Positions 1 to 9,467 are shown, counted from the stretch's first letter. The stretch is DNA of 64,000 nucleotides from Rhodohalobacter sulfatireducens (GCF_022012475.1 NZ_JAKLWS010000015.1:1-64000), one strand, 5' to 3'. Made by a program: numbers and translations. The notes: generated from the letters alone by a model not told the origin.

Positions 1-35
1 ACAACCGTATTTCTTTACAGCTCTAGCGAACTATG

Positions 36-61
36 TACGTAGCTCGGCTCGCCTGAGCCGA
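36..61. repeat. REP-like palindrome (GAGCCG family), partial copy
   Basis: TACGTA is followed by the stem TCGGCTC-gcct-GAGCCGA (44-50 and 55-61). The same block recurs at 8425-8471. The rest of 1-197 shows no convincing gene. Confidence 0.6.
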
Positions 62-197
62 TAAGACAAATCAAACAAATTACCCTGATAAGCACGTTAC
101 TGGTAAATTGTATTGATGGGGAGCACTGAATGAGTAAAAAACCTTCAACTTTCTACCAGGACCACATCTTTGTTGTTCACGGCTCATGGAAACCGTA

Positions 198-842
198 TTA
201 CGTCTTTTTTTCCTTCACAAAAGCGTTGTGTTGCTTCTCTCTTTCGATGGTTGTGACCGGCCCATGTCCCGGATATACGGTTGTATTATCCGGCAAAATA
301 TAGAGTTTTTTACGGATTGATTGAGCAAGCGTATCAAAATTTCCTTTATAAAGATCCGTCCGCCCAATGCTTTCAAAAAAGATCACATCGCCAGCTATGA
401 GGACCCCTTCTTCCTTAAAATATAATGATACGTGGTCCGGGGCGTGGCCCGGTGTATAGAGTACATCAAACGTAAAATTACCCATCGTAAAGTCCTCCTG
501 CTCAGGGAGCGGTTCGGGAGTAAAATCAAATCCGACGGATTGAAATCCAAACGCCTTTGACTGCTGCTCAAAATGATTCCACAAATAGAGATCGGAATGA
601 TTCAGGTAAACAGGAACCTCAAAATCTCGCAATACTCGGTGAAGCCCTAAAATATGATCCACGTGAGCGTGCGTGAGACAAACCGCTTGTAACTCAGCCC
701 CGGTATCTTCTAATTCGCTTTTAAAAGATTTGTACTCATTTGGAGAAGAGAATCCAGGGTCAACAACCAAGGCCTGGTCGTCTTCCAACAGCAGATAGGT
801 GTTTTCGGAAAAAGGGCCTACTTCGAATTTCTTTAGCTTCAT
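198..842 (-). CDS. MBL-fold metallo-hydrolase (glyoxalase II-like)
   Basis: A 214-residue metallo-beta-lactamase fold hydrolase, probably cytoplasmic. The metal-binding THAHVDH motif is near residue 57. Later metal-site segments are visible (TPGHAPDHVSLY, IAGDVIF, YPGHGP). The size and motif set match the hydroxyacylglutathione hydrolase-like branch, which hydrolyses thioesters, but the substrate cannot be read from sequence. An upstream in-frame ATG at 878 lies inside the L31 gene's terminator hairpin, so I chose the ATG at 842, which gives the family's usual N-terminus (MKLKKFEVGPFSENTYLL). The gene follows rpmE on the same strand but is probably separated from it by that terminator. Confidence 0.85.
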   Translation of the reverse strand: MKLKKFEVGPFSENTYLLLEDDQALVVDPGFSSPNEYKSFKSELEDTGAELQAVCLTHAHVDHILGLHRVLRDFEVPVYLNHSDLYLWNHFEQQSKAFGFQSVGFDFTPEPLPEQEDFTMGNFTFDVLYTPGHAPDHVSLYFKEEGVLIAGDVIFFESIGRTDLYKGNFDTLAQSIRKKLYILPDNTTVYPGHGPVTTIEREKQHNAFVKEKKT

Positions 843-853
843 CGGCAGTATAT

Positions 854-887
854 AAAAAAAGGATGCAATGACATTCACTGCATCCTT
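854..887 (-). terminator. Rho-independent terminator of rpmE
   Basis: On the minus strand AAGGATGCA pairs with TGCATCCTT (887-879 with 867-859). The inner bases TGA/TCA extend the stem, and a run of seven T follows. It sits 20 nt after the rpmE stop and argues against the upstream start of the next gene. Confidence 0.85.
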
Positions 888-907
888 AAATTAGAAACTG
901 AATTTGG

Positions 908-1123
908 TTACTTATTCTTGTTGTAACGTTTATTAAAGCGGTCGATTCGGCCAGCTTTCTTCTGAATCTTCTTATTCTGGTTGTAAAACGGGTGATTCTT
1001 TGAATCTACCTCACTTTTGTAGACCCCTTCTTTAGTATTCATGGTACTTCTGGTGGTAAATTCAGTACCATCACTCATTACAACTGTAATTTCTTTGTAT
1101 TCGGGATGAATTCCTTTTTTCAT
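908..1123 (-). CDS. rpmE: 50S ribosomal protein L31 (zinc-free form)
   Basis: A 71-residue ribosomal protein L31. It begins MKKGIHPEY and has the conserved HPFYNQ and AGRIDRFNKRYNK segments. Zinc-binding L31 proteins carry paired cysteines (CxCG and CxxC) before HPFY. Here these are replaced (MSDG, VDSKN) and the protein has no cysteine, so it is the C-minus form, which does not bind zinc. A strong terminator follows directly, so it looks monocistronic. L31 binds the central protuberance of the large subunit. Confidence 0.95.
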   Translation of the reverse strand: MKKGIHPEYKEITVVMSDGTEFTTRSTMNTKEGVYKSEVDSKNHPFYNQNKKIQKKAGRIDRFNKRYNKNK

Positions 1124-1228
1124 GGTCTTATAATATTATTCAAAATCTTTTCAGACCCAAAAGATAAGAATATCGATTTCTTCATGCAATCGTAATGTTT
1201 GATATAAAGTTGTTCCGGTAATCATCAT

Positions 1229-3043
1229 TTAAAATGGCCAGATAACCGGGGCAAGAAGAATTACAACAGTCCAGAGGATCAATTGCAGCGGGAATCCAAC
1301 TTTAAAGAAATCTGTAAACCGGTAGTTTCCCGGACCGTAAACCATCAGGTTGGTTTGATATCCAATCGGGCTGATAAGCGACATAGACGCCGCAAGAGTT
1401 ACTGCCACAAATATTCCTCTTGGATCGATATCCATTGATCCGGCTACCGACAATACAATCGGAAACATGATAGCCACAGCCCCGTTATTTGTGATTATCT
1501 CAGTTAAAAATGCAGTAACCAATACAATACCGGCAAGCAGCACCCAGTTGCCATACTCGCTCGTTAAATCAATCATCCAAAAGCCTATCAAATCTGCCGT
1601 ACCGCTTACCTCCATCGCTTTCCCTAAACCTAATGCAGCACCAATTACGATGAGAACGGTCCAGTCCACGGATTTTCTGGCTTCCCCTGGATCGATCACA
1701 TTAAATGCCAATAATACTGCCACACCTATTAAACCAGCCAAAGCAATATGAATGATGCCGACAGCTACACTTACAACAATTCCTAAAAGTACAGCTACTG
1801 AAACATAAAGAGACTTACCCTCCGGTCGTTCTTCCTTTACTTCTTCCTTGTTTTCTATCTCTTCACCGCCTGCCTCACTTGTGAGGAAAAAATCCTCCGT
1901 ATCTTCATAAGCACCCCGGAAGCCCCGTCCTGTATCCAGTAGTAGTACATCACCGGGTTGTACCACAAAATCTCCAAGGGCTTTATCAATTCGTTTTCCC
2001 CTTCTCCTTACACCTGTTACAGCCGCCCCAAATCGCTCAAGCAATCGCGCATTCTCCAGGGATGAACCTACCAGCCGGGACCCTTCTTTTACTACAATCT
2101 GGTGCAATTCTCGATCCTGTTTCTTTTCCCTTTTAATAATTCTCGGGGGCTGATATAATATCTGCAACCCGGGGTAATCACTTAGAGATGGCACCTTCGC
2201 TGCAATTCCACCCTCTGCTGCATACATTAAATGATCACCAACCCTGAACTTTTCGTTTGGGGGTACCGGTGCTATTTCACGATCATTTCTATTAAGCCTG
2301 GAAAGATAGAAACCCGGTAGTCTGGCCAAACCAGTCTCGCGAATTGTTTTCCCGACAATCTGTGCTTTATCAGTGACTTCAATTTCAACCAACAGCTCCC
2401 GCTTTCTCTCCTCCTCATAACGAATATCCCTTCGCGCCGGTGTTAGTATCGGAGATACAAAAACAAGGTAGGTCAAACCTACAGCGGCACATGGTAGTCC
2501 AAGCCAAGCCAATTCAAAAAACGAGTACCCTTCAAAACCATAATCTTGTAAAAGCCCATGAGCTATAAGGTTCGTACTGGTTCCGATAAGTGTACATAAC
2601 CCACCCAGTATCGCTGCATATGAGAGTGGAATTAATAATTTTGAGGCCGGAATCCGGTTCTTTTGAGACCAACTTCTGATTGCAGGAATTCCCATCGCTA
2701 CGACGGGCGTATTATTCAAAAAAGCAGAATAAACCGAAACACTCGGGCATAGCCTTATTAAAATTCTGCGAATTTTCTTTGATTTTCTCCCGAGGATAAA
2801 CTCACTGGCCCTGTCTAATGCCCCGCTTTCTCGCAATGCGGCAGCTATAACATAAAGGCTCCCAAGGGCAAGAAGTGTTGTATTGCCAAATCCCATGGCA
2901 GCTTCTTCTAAGCTCATTACTCCCGATACAGTAACAATTGCAACTGCAGTTAACAATACCGCATCAGGACTCCACAGATCTGAAGCAAGCGCAATAATGG
3001 TAAGTAACAAAACCCCAAAAACAATGATTTGATCTGGACTCAT
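1229..3043 (-). CDS. SLC13/DASS-family permease with two TrkA-C (RCK-C) domains
   Basis: A 604-residue inner-membrane transporter of the divalent anion:sodium symporter group (SLC13). The first membrane half covers residues 1-210, including NNTPVVAMGIPAI and GTSTNLIAHG. Two soluble TrkA-C domains follow at about 215-300 and 310-395. The second membrane half runs from about 415 to 604, with EIITNNGAVAIMFP. The repeated SNT/TNN-type motifs in each half are typical of the Na+ and substrate sites. Relatives carry sulfate, phosphate or dicarboxylates, and the substrate here is not readable. It lies near a SulP transporter on the same strand. Confidence 0.88.
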   Translation of the reverse strand: MSPDQIIVFGVLLLTIIALASDLWSPDAVLLTAVAIVTVSGVMSLEEAAMGFGNTTLLALGSLYVIAAALRESGALDRASEFILGRKSKKIRRILIRLCPSVSVYSAFLNNTPVVAMGIPAIRSWSQKNRIPASKLLIPLSYAAILGGLCTLIGTSTNLIAHGLLQDYGFEGYSFFELAWLGLPCAAVGLTYLVFVSPILTPARRDIRYEEERKRELLVEIEVTDKAQIVGKTIRETGLARLPGFYLSRLNRNDREIAPVPPNEKFRVGDHLMYAAEGGIAAKVPSLSDYPGLQILYQPPRIIKREKKQDRELHQIVVKEGSRLVGSSLENARLLERFGAAVTGVRRRGKRIDKALGDFVVQPGDVLLLDTGRGFRGAYEDTEDFFLTSEAGGEEIENKEEVKEERPEGKSLYVSVAVLLGIVVSVAVGIIHIALAGLIGVAVLLAFNVIDPGEARKSVDWTVLIVIGAALGLGKAMEVSGTADLIGFWMIDLTSEYGNWVLLAGIVLVTAFLTEIITNNGAVAIMFPIVLSVAGSMDIDPRGIFVAVTLAASMSLISPIGYQTNLMVYGPGNYRFTDFFKVGFPLQLILWTVVILLAPVIWPF

Positions 3044-3164
3044 TTTGGCGAATAAATTTTTTTACTTACAAATATCGATGAAGAATTCTGTGATACTTGA
3101 GATAACGACCAAATCAAAATAACATAAATGACAGTATATTTACTATGTTTTTATGGAAGTATGC

Positions 3165-3437
3165 TTATGCGTTTTTTTGTTGATTTTTAAATCGAAATGT
3201 AACAGGAATTTCCCCATCAGTTGGAGTTCCAATGTGATAGAGTTCCCATTCAGAATCGTAGTTTGTAATCCTGTCTCTTAAAATCCTTACCAAATCTTCA
3301 GAGCTTCCATTTTCGGAATCGAAATTAAACTTCTCCACACGAAATCTGAGTTTTCGATCTTCTCCGTTTACATGAACATCAAGATTTACAATTTTCTTTA
3401 CATTGGGCACAGTGAACTGAACGCGTACGTTATGCAT
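3165..3437 (-). CDS. Small hypothetical protein
   Basis: A 90-residue soluble protein that I do not recognise. It alternates basic beta-type segments (VRVQFTVPNVKKIVNLDVHV, LRFRVEKFNF, EIPVTFRFK) with one helix (SSEDLVRILRDRI). It has no signal peptide, membrane segment or cysteine. It lies between two transporter genes on the same strand, with about 120 and 170 nt gaps, so operon membership is uncertain. Codon use resembles the neighbours, which supports a real gene. Confidence 0.6.
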   Translation of the reverse strand: MHNVRVQFTVPNVKKIVNLDVHVNGEDRKLRFRVEKFNFDSENGSSEDLVRILRDRITNYDSEWELYHIGTPTDGEIPVTFRFKNQQKNA

Positions 3438-3609
3438 GATTTTAGGAGTTAGGTTTAATCAAAGGCATTGTAATGAATTTATTATCAAGAAATGTGCCAA
3501 ACAGTTCTATATGCCTCATTGAACAAGTTCTAATGATTTCTTCGGTCAATCCTGTACGAAAACATACGGTTCATGTCCGATATTGGACACTGAATATCTT
3601 CATAAAAGA

Positions 3610-5400
3610 TTACTCGCTAACGTCATTCATATAGTCTTTCAAACGATGAGGTTCTTCAAACAGATCAACCAACTCCGGGCTGTGCGAATCTTTTTCTTGC
3701 TGATCCCACTTCTCCAACAGATATTTTACAGCCAGATGTGTGCTCTCATGAAAGTGATTACCGCCCAGGCTACGTGCCAAACCCGAACGCATCAGTAGTT
3801 TTTGGACCGGTGTTTTCATCCCGGCAAAATGGAATTCTATATCCCAGTTTTGGAGAGTTTCCATTACAGATCGAAGAGCTTCAATGGCGGTTGTATCCAG
3901 GTCGTTGATACTCTTCGCGTCCACGATGACAGCACGGATTTTCTTATTTCTCTCTTCACTTTTGTGAATAATAAAATCTTTGATGAACTCTGCATTGTTG
4001 AAATTTATGGACGCATCAAACCGAAGTATGAGCACCTCTTCAATTGGAGAAGCCTGTGGATTTCGGGTCACATCCCGATAGGTCCTTGACCCTTGCACGT
4101 GACCTAAAACTGCAAGATTGGGCCTGCTTGAGCGATAAAGGACGAGGAAAAGAGATGCCCCGATTCCCATCAAAATTCCTTCCTGAATGCCGATAAGTAG
4201 TACACTTAAAAATGTAAAGATTGCGATGTACCCATCTTGAGGCTTAGTGCGGAAGAAGTATTTTAGTTCTTCCAAATTGATCAACGAAAGAGCGGCCAAA
4301 ATGATAATGGCAGAGAGACCCGCCAACGGAATGTAATAAAACAGGGGAGTTAAAAAGAGTAACGTTAAGCAGACAACAATTGCACAGATAACATTTGAAA
4401 GGGTAGTCCGGGTACCGGCCTGCTCGCTCACAACCGTTCGCGAAAAACTGCCTGAAATAGGCGGGCTTTGAAAAAAGCTCCCGATGAAGTTTGCCGCACC
4501 TATTGCAAAAAATTCACGGTTTGGGTTGATGGGATATTTGTATTTGTTGGCATAGGTCTTACCGAGAGAAATCACTGTCATAAGCTGGACCAATACCAAA
4601 GTTGTTATGGTGGGAATTAGCCTGCGCAAGTTGTCGAGAGTAAAACCCGGCAGTTCAAATGAAGGCAACCCCGATGGAATCACTCCAATCACTTCAATAC
4701 CATATTCCTGTAAATTTAACCACCAAACCATCACACCTCCTGCAACTAAAAGCACAAGTGCTCTCGGGAAAAGAGGATTCCATTTTTTTAGCAGATAGAG
4801 AATCATAAATCCAATCAACCCGATTCCCAATGCTGTAAAATTAACCATCTCAATCTTTTCGATAATCTGCATCGCTATGATGCCGATATATTGGGATCGT
4901 TCGAGATCAACACCAAGAATATTACCCAGCTGGCTGAATACAATGATGAGCGGTGCAGCGGCCGTAAAACCAAAAATGACAGGTTTTGAAAGGAGGTTCA
5001 CCAAAAATCCCATCCGCAACAGGGATAGTGCAATGTGAACCAGTCCCACAAACATGGTGAGCAGTAATACTACAGACACGTACTCCCCGGTTCCCGGTTC
5101 GGCGATCATTCCGGCACCGGACGCGATAATAATCATGTCAGTTGCTACAATCCCGAGTGAAAGATGGCGCGAAGTTCCGAATAGCGGATAGATCAAAAGC
5201 GGAATAAGTGATCCGTATAATCCGTAAATAGGCGATAAGCCGGCAATGACAGCGTAAGCCATAACCTGTGGGATTACAATCACACCAATTGTAAGCCCTG
5301 CTTTTGTGTCGGCGATAAACTCTTGTTTGGAGTATCTGTGAATCCAGGTTAGAATAGTAAATTTATTCCTGATCCAGGAAAGAATAGCCGTCAGGTCCAT
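3610..5400 (-). CDS. SulP-family anion transporter with STAS domain
   Basis: A 596-residue SLC26/SulP permease. Residues 1-430 form the multi-helix transport domain, which starts with the family pattern GLTIGVIVIPQVMAYAVIAG. A second family signature (QSPPISGSFSRTVVSEQAG) is near residue 310. A cytoplasmic STAS domain covers about 445-560 (VDAKSINDLDTTAIEAL). SulP proteins move sulfate, bicarbonate or other anions, often with Na+ or H+. Sulfate is possible given the sulfite-reduction genes 11 kb away, but no linkage is visible. The gene stands alone. Confidence 0.92.
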   Translation of the reverse strand: MDLTAILSWIRNKFTILTWIHRYSKQEFIADTKAGLTIGVIVIPQVMAYAVIAGLSPIYGLYGSLIPLLIYPLFGTSRHLSLGIVATDMIIIASGAGMIAEPGTGEYVSVVLLLTMFVGLVHIALSLLRMGFLVNLLSKPVIFGFTAAAPLIIVFSQLGNILGVDLERSQYIGIIAMQIIEKIEMVNFTALGIGLIGFMILYLLKKWNPLFPRALVLLVAGGVMVWWLNLQEYGIEVIGVIPSGLPSFELPGFTLDNLRRLIPTITTLVLVQLMTVISLGKTYANKYKYPINPNREFFAIGAANFIGSFFQSPPISGSFSRTVVSEQAGTRTTLSNVICAIVVCLTLLFLTPLFYYIPLAGLSAIIILAALSLINLEELKYFFRTKPQDGYIAIFTFLSVLLIGIQEGILMGIGASLFLVLYRSSRPNLAVLGHVQGSRTYRDVTRNPQASPIEEVLILRFDASINFNNAEFIKDFIIHKSEERNKKIRAVIVDAKSINDLDTTAIEALRSVMETLQNWDIEFHFAGMKTPVQKLLMRSGLARSLGGNHFHESTHLAVKYLLEKWDQQEKDSHSPELVDLFEEPHRLKDYMNDVSE

Positions 5401-5551
5401 ATCTCAATGATTGAAACCTTGTTTTTTGTGATCGCCGTTGCCACAATTAATGATTTGATTAGCGGCTGAATATCAATCGGTAGTAGATTTAGAATCCGCT
5501 TATCTCCCTGAAAATATAAATAAAAATGCAATAATTGCGGTTTGTTTTATC

Positions 5552-7081
5552 TCATTCCATCGTGAATATGGATGAGTAAATATCCATACCGTACCAAATG
5601 TTTCCGATCCGGATATTTTCATCCGGGGCGTGCTGATTATTGTCATGATTCGCTATAGGGACAATTACAATCGGTTTTTGCATGATCTGCTCAAAATGAT
5701 AGATAGGCAGAGTTCCACCCATGGTCGGGTAGAGTATCAAATCATCAGAAGTGGCTTGTTTGATAGCATCTACAATTTGCTGTGTCATGGCATTATCAAC
5801 GGACGTCCGCATGGCCGGGTAACCGATTCCCCGTGTTACTTTAGCTATTTTTCGGTGCTTTAGACGAGTTTCCATATCCGGATCTTCCCTCACGATATGA
5901 TACCCCTGTTCGCGTATATGCGCTTCCAATTTATCCTTCATCTCTCCGGGTTGATTTCCTTTTGCCAGACGAATTCCCAACGATGCAGTTGCTGTCGTAG
6001 GAATTACATTTCGAGCCAGCTCACCGGTATTTCCGCTCGAAAATCCACGGATGGTTAACGTTGGATACATATAACTTTCAATGAGTGATCGCCCCTCATG
6101 TTCGGTCCATGTCAAGCCGAGATCTTCCCGAATTTCATCGTCCACATCCGGCAAGGTTGCAAATGCTTGGCGGTCGGCTTCTGTGATTGGAGCTGTGCTT
6201 TCATTGAAATCTTCGATCAAAATTTCACCGGTTTCATTTTTCATACTTGCCAACAAGTTGGCGAGCATCTGTCCGGGTACCGGAGACCATCCCCCGTAAT
6301 GACCACTATGTAACGGGCGCGAGGGACCGTAAACAGTTACTTCCATTCCCGTCACACCCCGAACGCCAAACACAACCTGCGGCCGGCCACTTTGATGCAT
6401 CGGTCCATCAAAAAAGAGCCACAGATCTCCATCCAGCATCTCTTTGTATTGCTGCAAAATTTGGCGAACGTGTGGAGATCCTCTCTCCTCCTCGCCATCA
6501 AAAAAGAACTTCAGGTTTGATGTGAGTTCCAAATCGTTTTGCTGAAGCGCATCCAGCGTTGCAAGAATAGCTGCGAATGGTGCCTTGTCATCCGAAGCCG
6601 ATCTACCGTAAATTCGCCAGTCAGGATTGATCGGTTCATCGACTTTGGGAAATTCTATCGGCTCTCCCCCATCTTCCATCGAAGCTGAATATAGCGTAGG
6701 CTCCCATGGTGAATGCGTCCAATTGACAGGGTCTGCGGGCTGACCATCATAATGTACGTAAATAATCAATGTTCGATCGGCCCCTGGTGTGTTGATCTCG
6801 CCATAAATAACGGGCGGTACTTCCGGTTGATCCGGCAGAGTCAACAACTCCATATTCGCACCGCGTTTTTCAAACTCAGTCATAATCGCACCTGCATTTC
6901 GCCGGATGTTCGGAAGATCGCAGGCCACATTCGGGATTCTGATTAACTCAAAATGAGTTTCCAGGATGGAATGAGCATGTTGGCTCCTGTACTCCCGGGT
7001 AGCTTGAACAGCAGTTGATTGAGCAAATATTAGGGAGGGAGTAAACAATAAAAAAAAGATGAGAGAAAGAAATCGGAACAT
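5552..7081 (-). CDS. Exported M20-family metallopeptidase
   Basis: A 509-residue M20/M25/M40 di-zinc peptidase. An N-terminal signal peptide (about 20 residues, ending near IFAQS) predicts export to the periplasm or beyond. Metal-ligand motifs are intact: YVHYDGQP, GRSASDDKAP and DGEEERGSPH. A dimerisation (lid) domain sits in the middle (HSGHYGG region), and the last ligand is in HAPDENIRI. The family removes single residues or cleaves dipeptides, with carnosinase-like and succinyl-diaminopimelate desuccinylase-like members. The substrate is unknown. No same-strand partner gene is close. Confidence 0.88.
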   Translation of the reverse strand: MFRFLSLIFFLLFTPSLIFAQSTAVQATREYRSQHAHSILETHFELIRIPNVACDLPNIRRNAGAIMTEFEKRGANMELLTLPDQPEVPPVIYGEINTPGADRTLIIYVHYDGQPADPVNWTHSPWEPTLYSASMEDGGEPIEFPKVDEPINPDWRIYGRSASDDKAPFAAILATLDALQQNDLELTSNLKFFFDGEEERGSPHVRQILQQYKEMLDGDLWLFFDGPMHQSGRPQVVFGVRGVTGMEVTVYGPSRPLHSGHYGGWSPVPGQMLANLLASMKNETGEILIEDFNESTAPITEADRQAFATLPDVDDEIREDLGLTWTEHEGRSLIESYMYPTLTIRGFSSGNTGELARNVIPTTATASLGIRLAKGNQPGEMKDKLEAHIREQGYHIVREDPDMETRLKHRKIAKVTRGIGYPAMRTSVDNAMTQQIVDAIKQATSDDLILYPTMGGTLPIYHFEQIMQKPIVIVPIANHDNNQHAPDENIRIGNIWYGMDIYSSIFTME

Positions 7082-7315
7082 AATGGCGGAGTTAACGCAT
7101 TTTTGGTTTTATTGATGTAATGACGCTTCTTTGTGAACATTCATGTCTTTGCGCCTTTTTGTGATTCATAAAGGGCGCCTCGAAAGCCCGAAGGCTCTAA
7201 GAAACACGAAGTATATTTTCCATTTAATAAATATGTTCAACTGATTAAATATAAATAGACAGGTTAAATGTAAGGAGTAAAAATGTAGAGTTAATTACTC
7301 AATATGAAGGGTAGT

Positions 7316-7690
7316 TTAATGATGGTGATAAAACCCCTTCAAAACATCGTTATCAGGCAAATTATTTATACTTCGGTCTGACTCTAAAAAATCTACAGTC
7401 GAATCAAAAGCATCTCTCAAAATATCGTATTCGCCCTCTTTCGCAAACACTGTAAAACTATAAAGCCGTTCTTTGCCACGGTAAATGGAGATTCTACCGT
7501 TATGAGTAATATCGCGATCAAATCGAACCAGGAGTTCTCCGTAGTGAAAATCATAGATCTTCTTCCCGAGAGGGATCTCCATCTCCTCTTCCCTTTCCTC
7601 AATATTTGATAGAATCCGATCAAGATCGATCTCGGGAGCTGGATGCTTTGACCGTTGATTATTTGAAAACAGGTTTGAAAAAAATCTCAT
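7316..7690 (-). CDS. Hypothetical protein
   Basis: A 124-residue soluble protein that I do not recognise. It has a basic, polar N-terminus (RFFSNLFSNNQRSK), an acidic helix (EIDLDRILSNIEEREEEME), a beta-rich core (GELLVRFDRDITHNGRISIYRG) and a C-terminal GFYHHH. The triple histidine could bind metal, but that is a guess. No signal peptide is visible. It stands divergent from the dCTP-deaminase-like gene about 130 nt away. Confidence 0.55.
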   Translation of the reverse strand: MRFFSNLFSNNQRSKHPAPEIDLDRILSNIEEREEEMEIPLGKKIYDFHYGELLVRFDRDITHNGRISIYRGKERLYSFTVFAKEGEYDILRDAFDSTVDFLESDRSINNLPDNDVLKGFYHHH

Positions 7691-7818
7691 AACAGATTTA
7701 TGGTTTTACCGGCTTGCACTCAGAAATAATGTAACGGAAATGGATGATTGAATGAAGTAACGGCTTTAAATTGTTGTATTGAATGGAAGCAATCGATAAT
7801 TATAAACACCTATACACC

Positions 7819-8280
7819 ATGAATTTACTATCATCTGATGAAATTTTAGATTTGACGGAAAACATTATCCATGAAGACACACAATTGCATAAAAACCACC
7901 TTGATCTGACCGTTGCCGAAGTTCATCGAATGGACGGTGCCGGTTCTTTAGATTTTGGCGGAAGTGAATTTACACCTGCAGACTCAAAGATCATTGATCC
8001 GGAGAAACGAAACGCGAATGATTCGTATGGTTGGTGGGATCTGAAAATTGATACTTACAAAGCAGTTTTTAATGAATCATTCGAGGTTCCTGAAAATACG
8101 ATTGCCGTAATTACACCACACAGCCATGCAGAGAAAGCCGGGGTCATTATCAACACCCTGTACATATCGCCTGAAGATGATCTCAATGACCTGAATATGC
8201 ATTTTCACGTTCCGGTTGCGGGTTGTAAAATCAAGGAGAACGCACGTATTGCAACGCTAAGATTTCTTGATCTTTCGTAG
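7819..8280 (+). CDS. dCTP deaminase/dUTPase-fold protein
   Basis: A 153-residue protein whose core resembles the dCTP deaminase/dUTPase trimeric beta-fold. It has an early HLDLTVAEVHRM strand, GSLDFGGSEF, a FEVPENTIAVITPHSHAEKAGVI stretch like the segment before the dUTPase active site, and a late IATLRFLDLS strand. I chose the second ATG because MNLLSSDEIL fits the family start; the ATG at 7783 would add 12 residues, and neither has a clear ribosome site. Whether it is catalytic is open, because the full dUTPase motif set cannot be matched by eye. Confidence 0.6.
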   Translation: MNLLSSDEILDLTENIIHEDTQLHKNHLDLTVAEVHRMDGAGSLDFGGSEFTPADSKIIDPEKRNANDSYGWWDLKIDTYKAVFNESFEVPENTIAVITPHSHAEKAGVIINTLYISPEDDLNDLNMHFHVPVAGCKIKENARIATLRFLDLS

Positions 8281-8285
8281 ATTTT

Positions 8286-8325
8286 CACGGCTCAGCAAGG
8301 CATGCTACGTACACCAACTCGTTAA
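8286..8325. repeat. Degenerate GAGCCG-family repeat
   Basis: CACGGCTC is followed by a decayed arm and TACGTA. This matches the first half of the complete copy at 8425-8471. Confidence 0.45.
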
Positions 8326-8424
8326 GCGACTAAACAACTTCGAGTCATCAATAAAATCAGTACCTGCAGAATTAAAAATTTTTGAATCCCTGAATCTCAT
8401 TATTCAATCACCCGAGTTTTCATA

Positions 8425-8471
8425 CACGGCTCAGGCGAGCCGTGCTACGTAAATCGGCTCGCCTGAGCCGA
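8425..8471. repeat. Complete GAGCCG-family double hairpin
   Basis: There are two adjacent perfect stems: CACGGCTC-aggc-GAGCCGTG (8425-8444) and TCGGCTC-gcct-GAGCCGA (8454-8471), with TACGTA (8446-8451) between them. The gene-free stretch 8281-8744 holds this, two degenerate copies and no ORF I trust. Confidence 0.75.
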
Positions 8472-8566
8472 TAACTCCCAAAACCTGATTCCACTAAAAA
8501 CTCCTATTTCAACTTATTTCCACAACATCTCCCCCCATTTCGTCTGAATAAAAACAACAAGGAGGG

Positions 8567-8620
8567 TCGCGGCTCAGTGAGACGCGTTACGTATTTTGGC
8601 TCACCTGAAATCATAACTCC
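8567..8620. repeat. Degenerate GAGCCG-family repeat
   Basis: It has CGCGGCTC...GACGCG, then TACGTA and TGGCTCACCTGA, then ATAACTCCC. The order is the same as in 8425-8480, but the arms have decayed. Confidence 0.5.
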
Positions 8621-8744
8621 CAATCCTCTTTTTGAATGAGACCGAAGTATAGATTTCTCATTTTGAAATTAAATTCAACGTTCTCTACCGTCCCCATTTT
8701 ATCTACGGCTTAACTCAATCGTGATACAAATCCAATCCATCCGT

Positions 8745-9425
8745 TTACTCATCGTACGGATTCTCTTCAACGACCACACCATCTTTTAAATTGACAATCC
8801 GATTTCCGTAACCGGCCATCTTTTCGGAATGTGTCACCTGTATTATCGTCACTCCTTCTTTGTTCAATTTTGTGAACATCTCCATGATCTCTTCGCTCTG
8901 TTCGGAATGAAGATTTCCGGTCGGCTCGTCAGCGAGAAGAAGTTTAGGACTGCCAATGATCGCACGGGCCACTCCCACAACCTGTTGCTGCCCGCCTGAA
9001 AGCTGAGGCGGGAACAGGTCTTTCTTTGCCACGATATTAAACCGATCCAGCATTTCAGCAACCATCGCCTTTCGTTTTTTGGATTTTACCTTCCTGTAAA
9101 GGAGTGGCATCTCGATGTTTTCGTAAACGGTCAATTCGTCAATCAGGTGATAGGCCTGGAATACAAAGCCGATGTGTGATTTGTGATAGTCCGACTTTCT
9201 TTTTTCAGTCAAATTATGAACCGGTTCATCCAAAAAGAAGTACTCACCCTCGGATGCATCATCCAAAAAACCAAGAATATTTAGCAGAGTAGATTTTCCG
9301 GCGCCGCTCGGCCCCATCACTGTTATGAAATCTCCCTCTTTTACTTCGAGATCTATATCCTTCAGAATAAAGGTCCTTTGAAACCGCTTATCGATATACT
9401 TGTAAATCTTCTTCAGTTTAATCAT
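8745..9425 (-). CDS. ABC transporter ATP-binding protein (MacB/LolD type)
   Basis: A 226-residue ATPase subunit. It has Walker A GPSGAGKST near residue 37, a Q-loop (GFVFQAYHLIDELTVYENIEMPL), the signature LSGGQQQ, Walker [12 protein letters not shown] and the switch histidine in VTHSEKM. The residue after LSGGQQQ is normally Arg (RVAIARA) but here reads VVGVARA, which could lower activity. It is the last gene of a minus-strand operon with three permease-type genes upstream, so it most likely energises those MacB-like permeases. Confidence 0.9.
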   Translation of the reverse strand: MIKLKKIYKYIDKRFQRTFILKDIDLEVKEGDFITVMGPSGAGKSTLLNILGFLDDASEGEYFFLDEPVHNLTEKRKSDYHKSHIGFVFQAYHLIDELTVYENIEMPLLYRKVKSKKRKAMVAEMLDRFNIVAKKDLFPPQLSGGQQQVVGVARAIIGSPKLLLADEPTGNLHSEQSEEIMEMFTKLNKEGVTIIQVTHSEKMAGYGNRIVNLKDGVVVEENPYDE

Positions 9426-9467
9426 TGAATATTATTTTTGATGATATCTCAATCGAATTCAATCAGA

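Noticed and set aside
130-312. A 60-codon plus-strand frame with a good GGAG ribosome site (starts MSKKPSTFYQD)
   Set aside because: It lies antisense over the MBL hydrolase 3' end, and the protein has no recognisable pattern. Probably chance.
8267-8452. Plus-strand frame over the repeat region after the dCTP-deaminase-like gene
   Set aside because: It runs into palindromic repeats, overlaps the gene's stop and has no family features.
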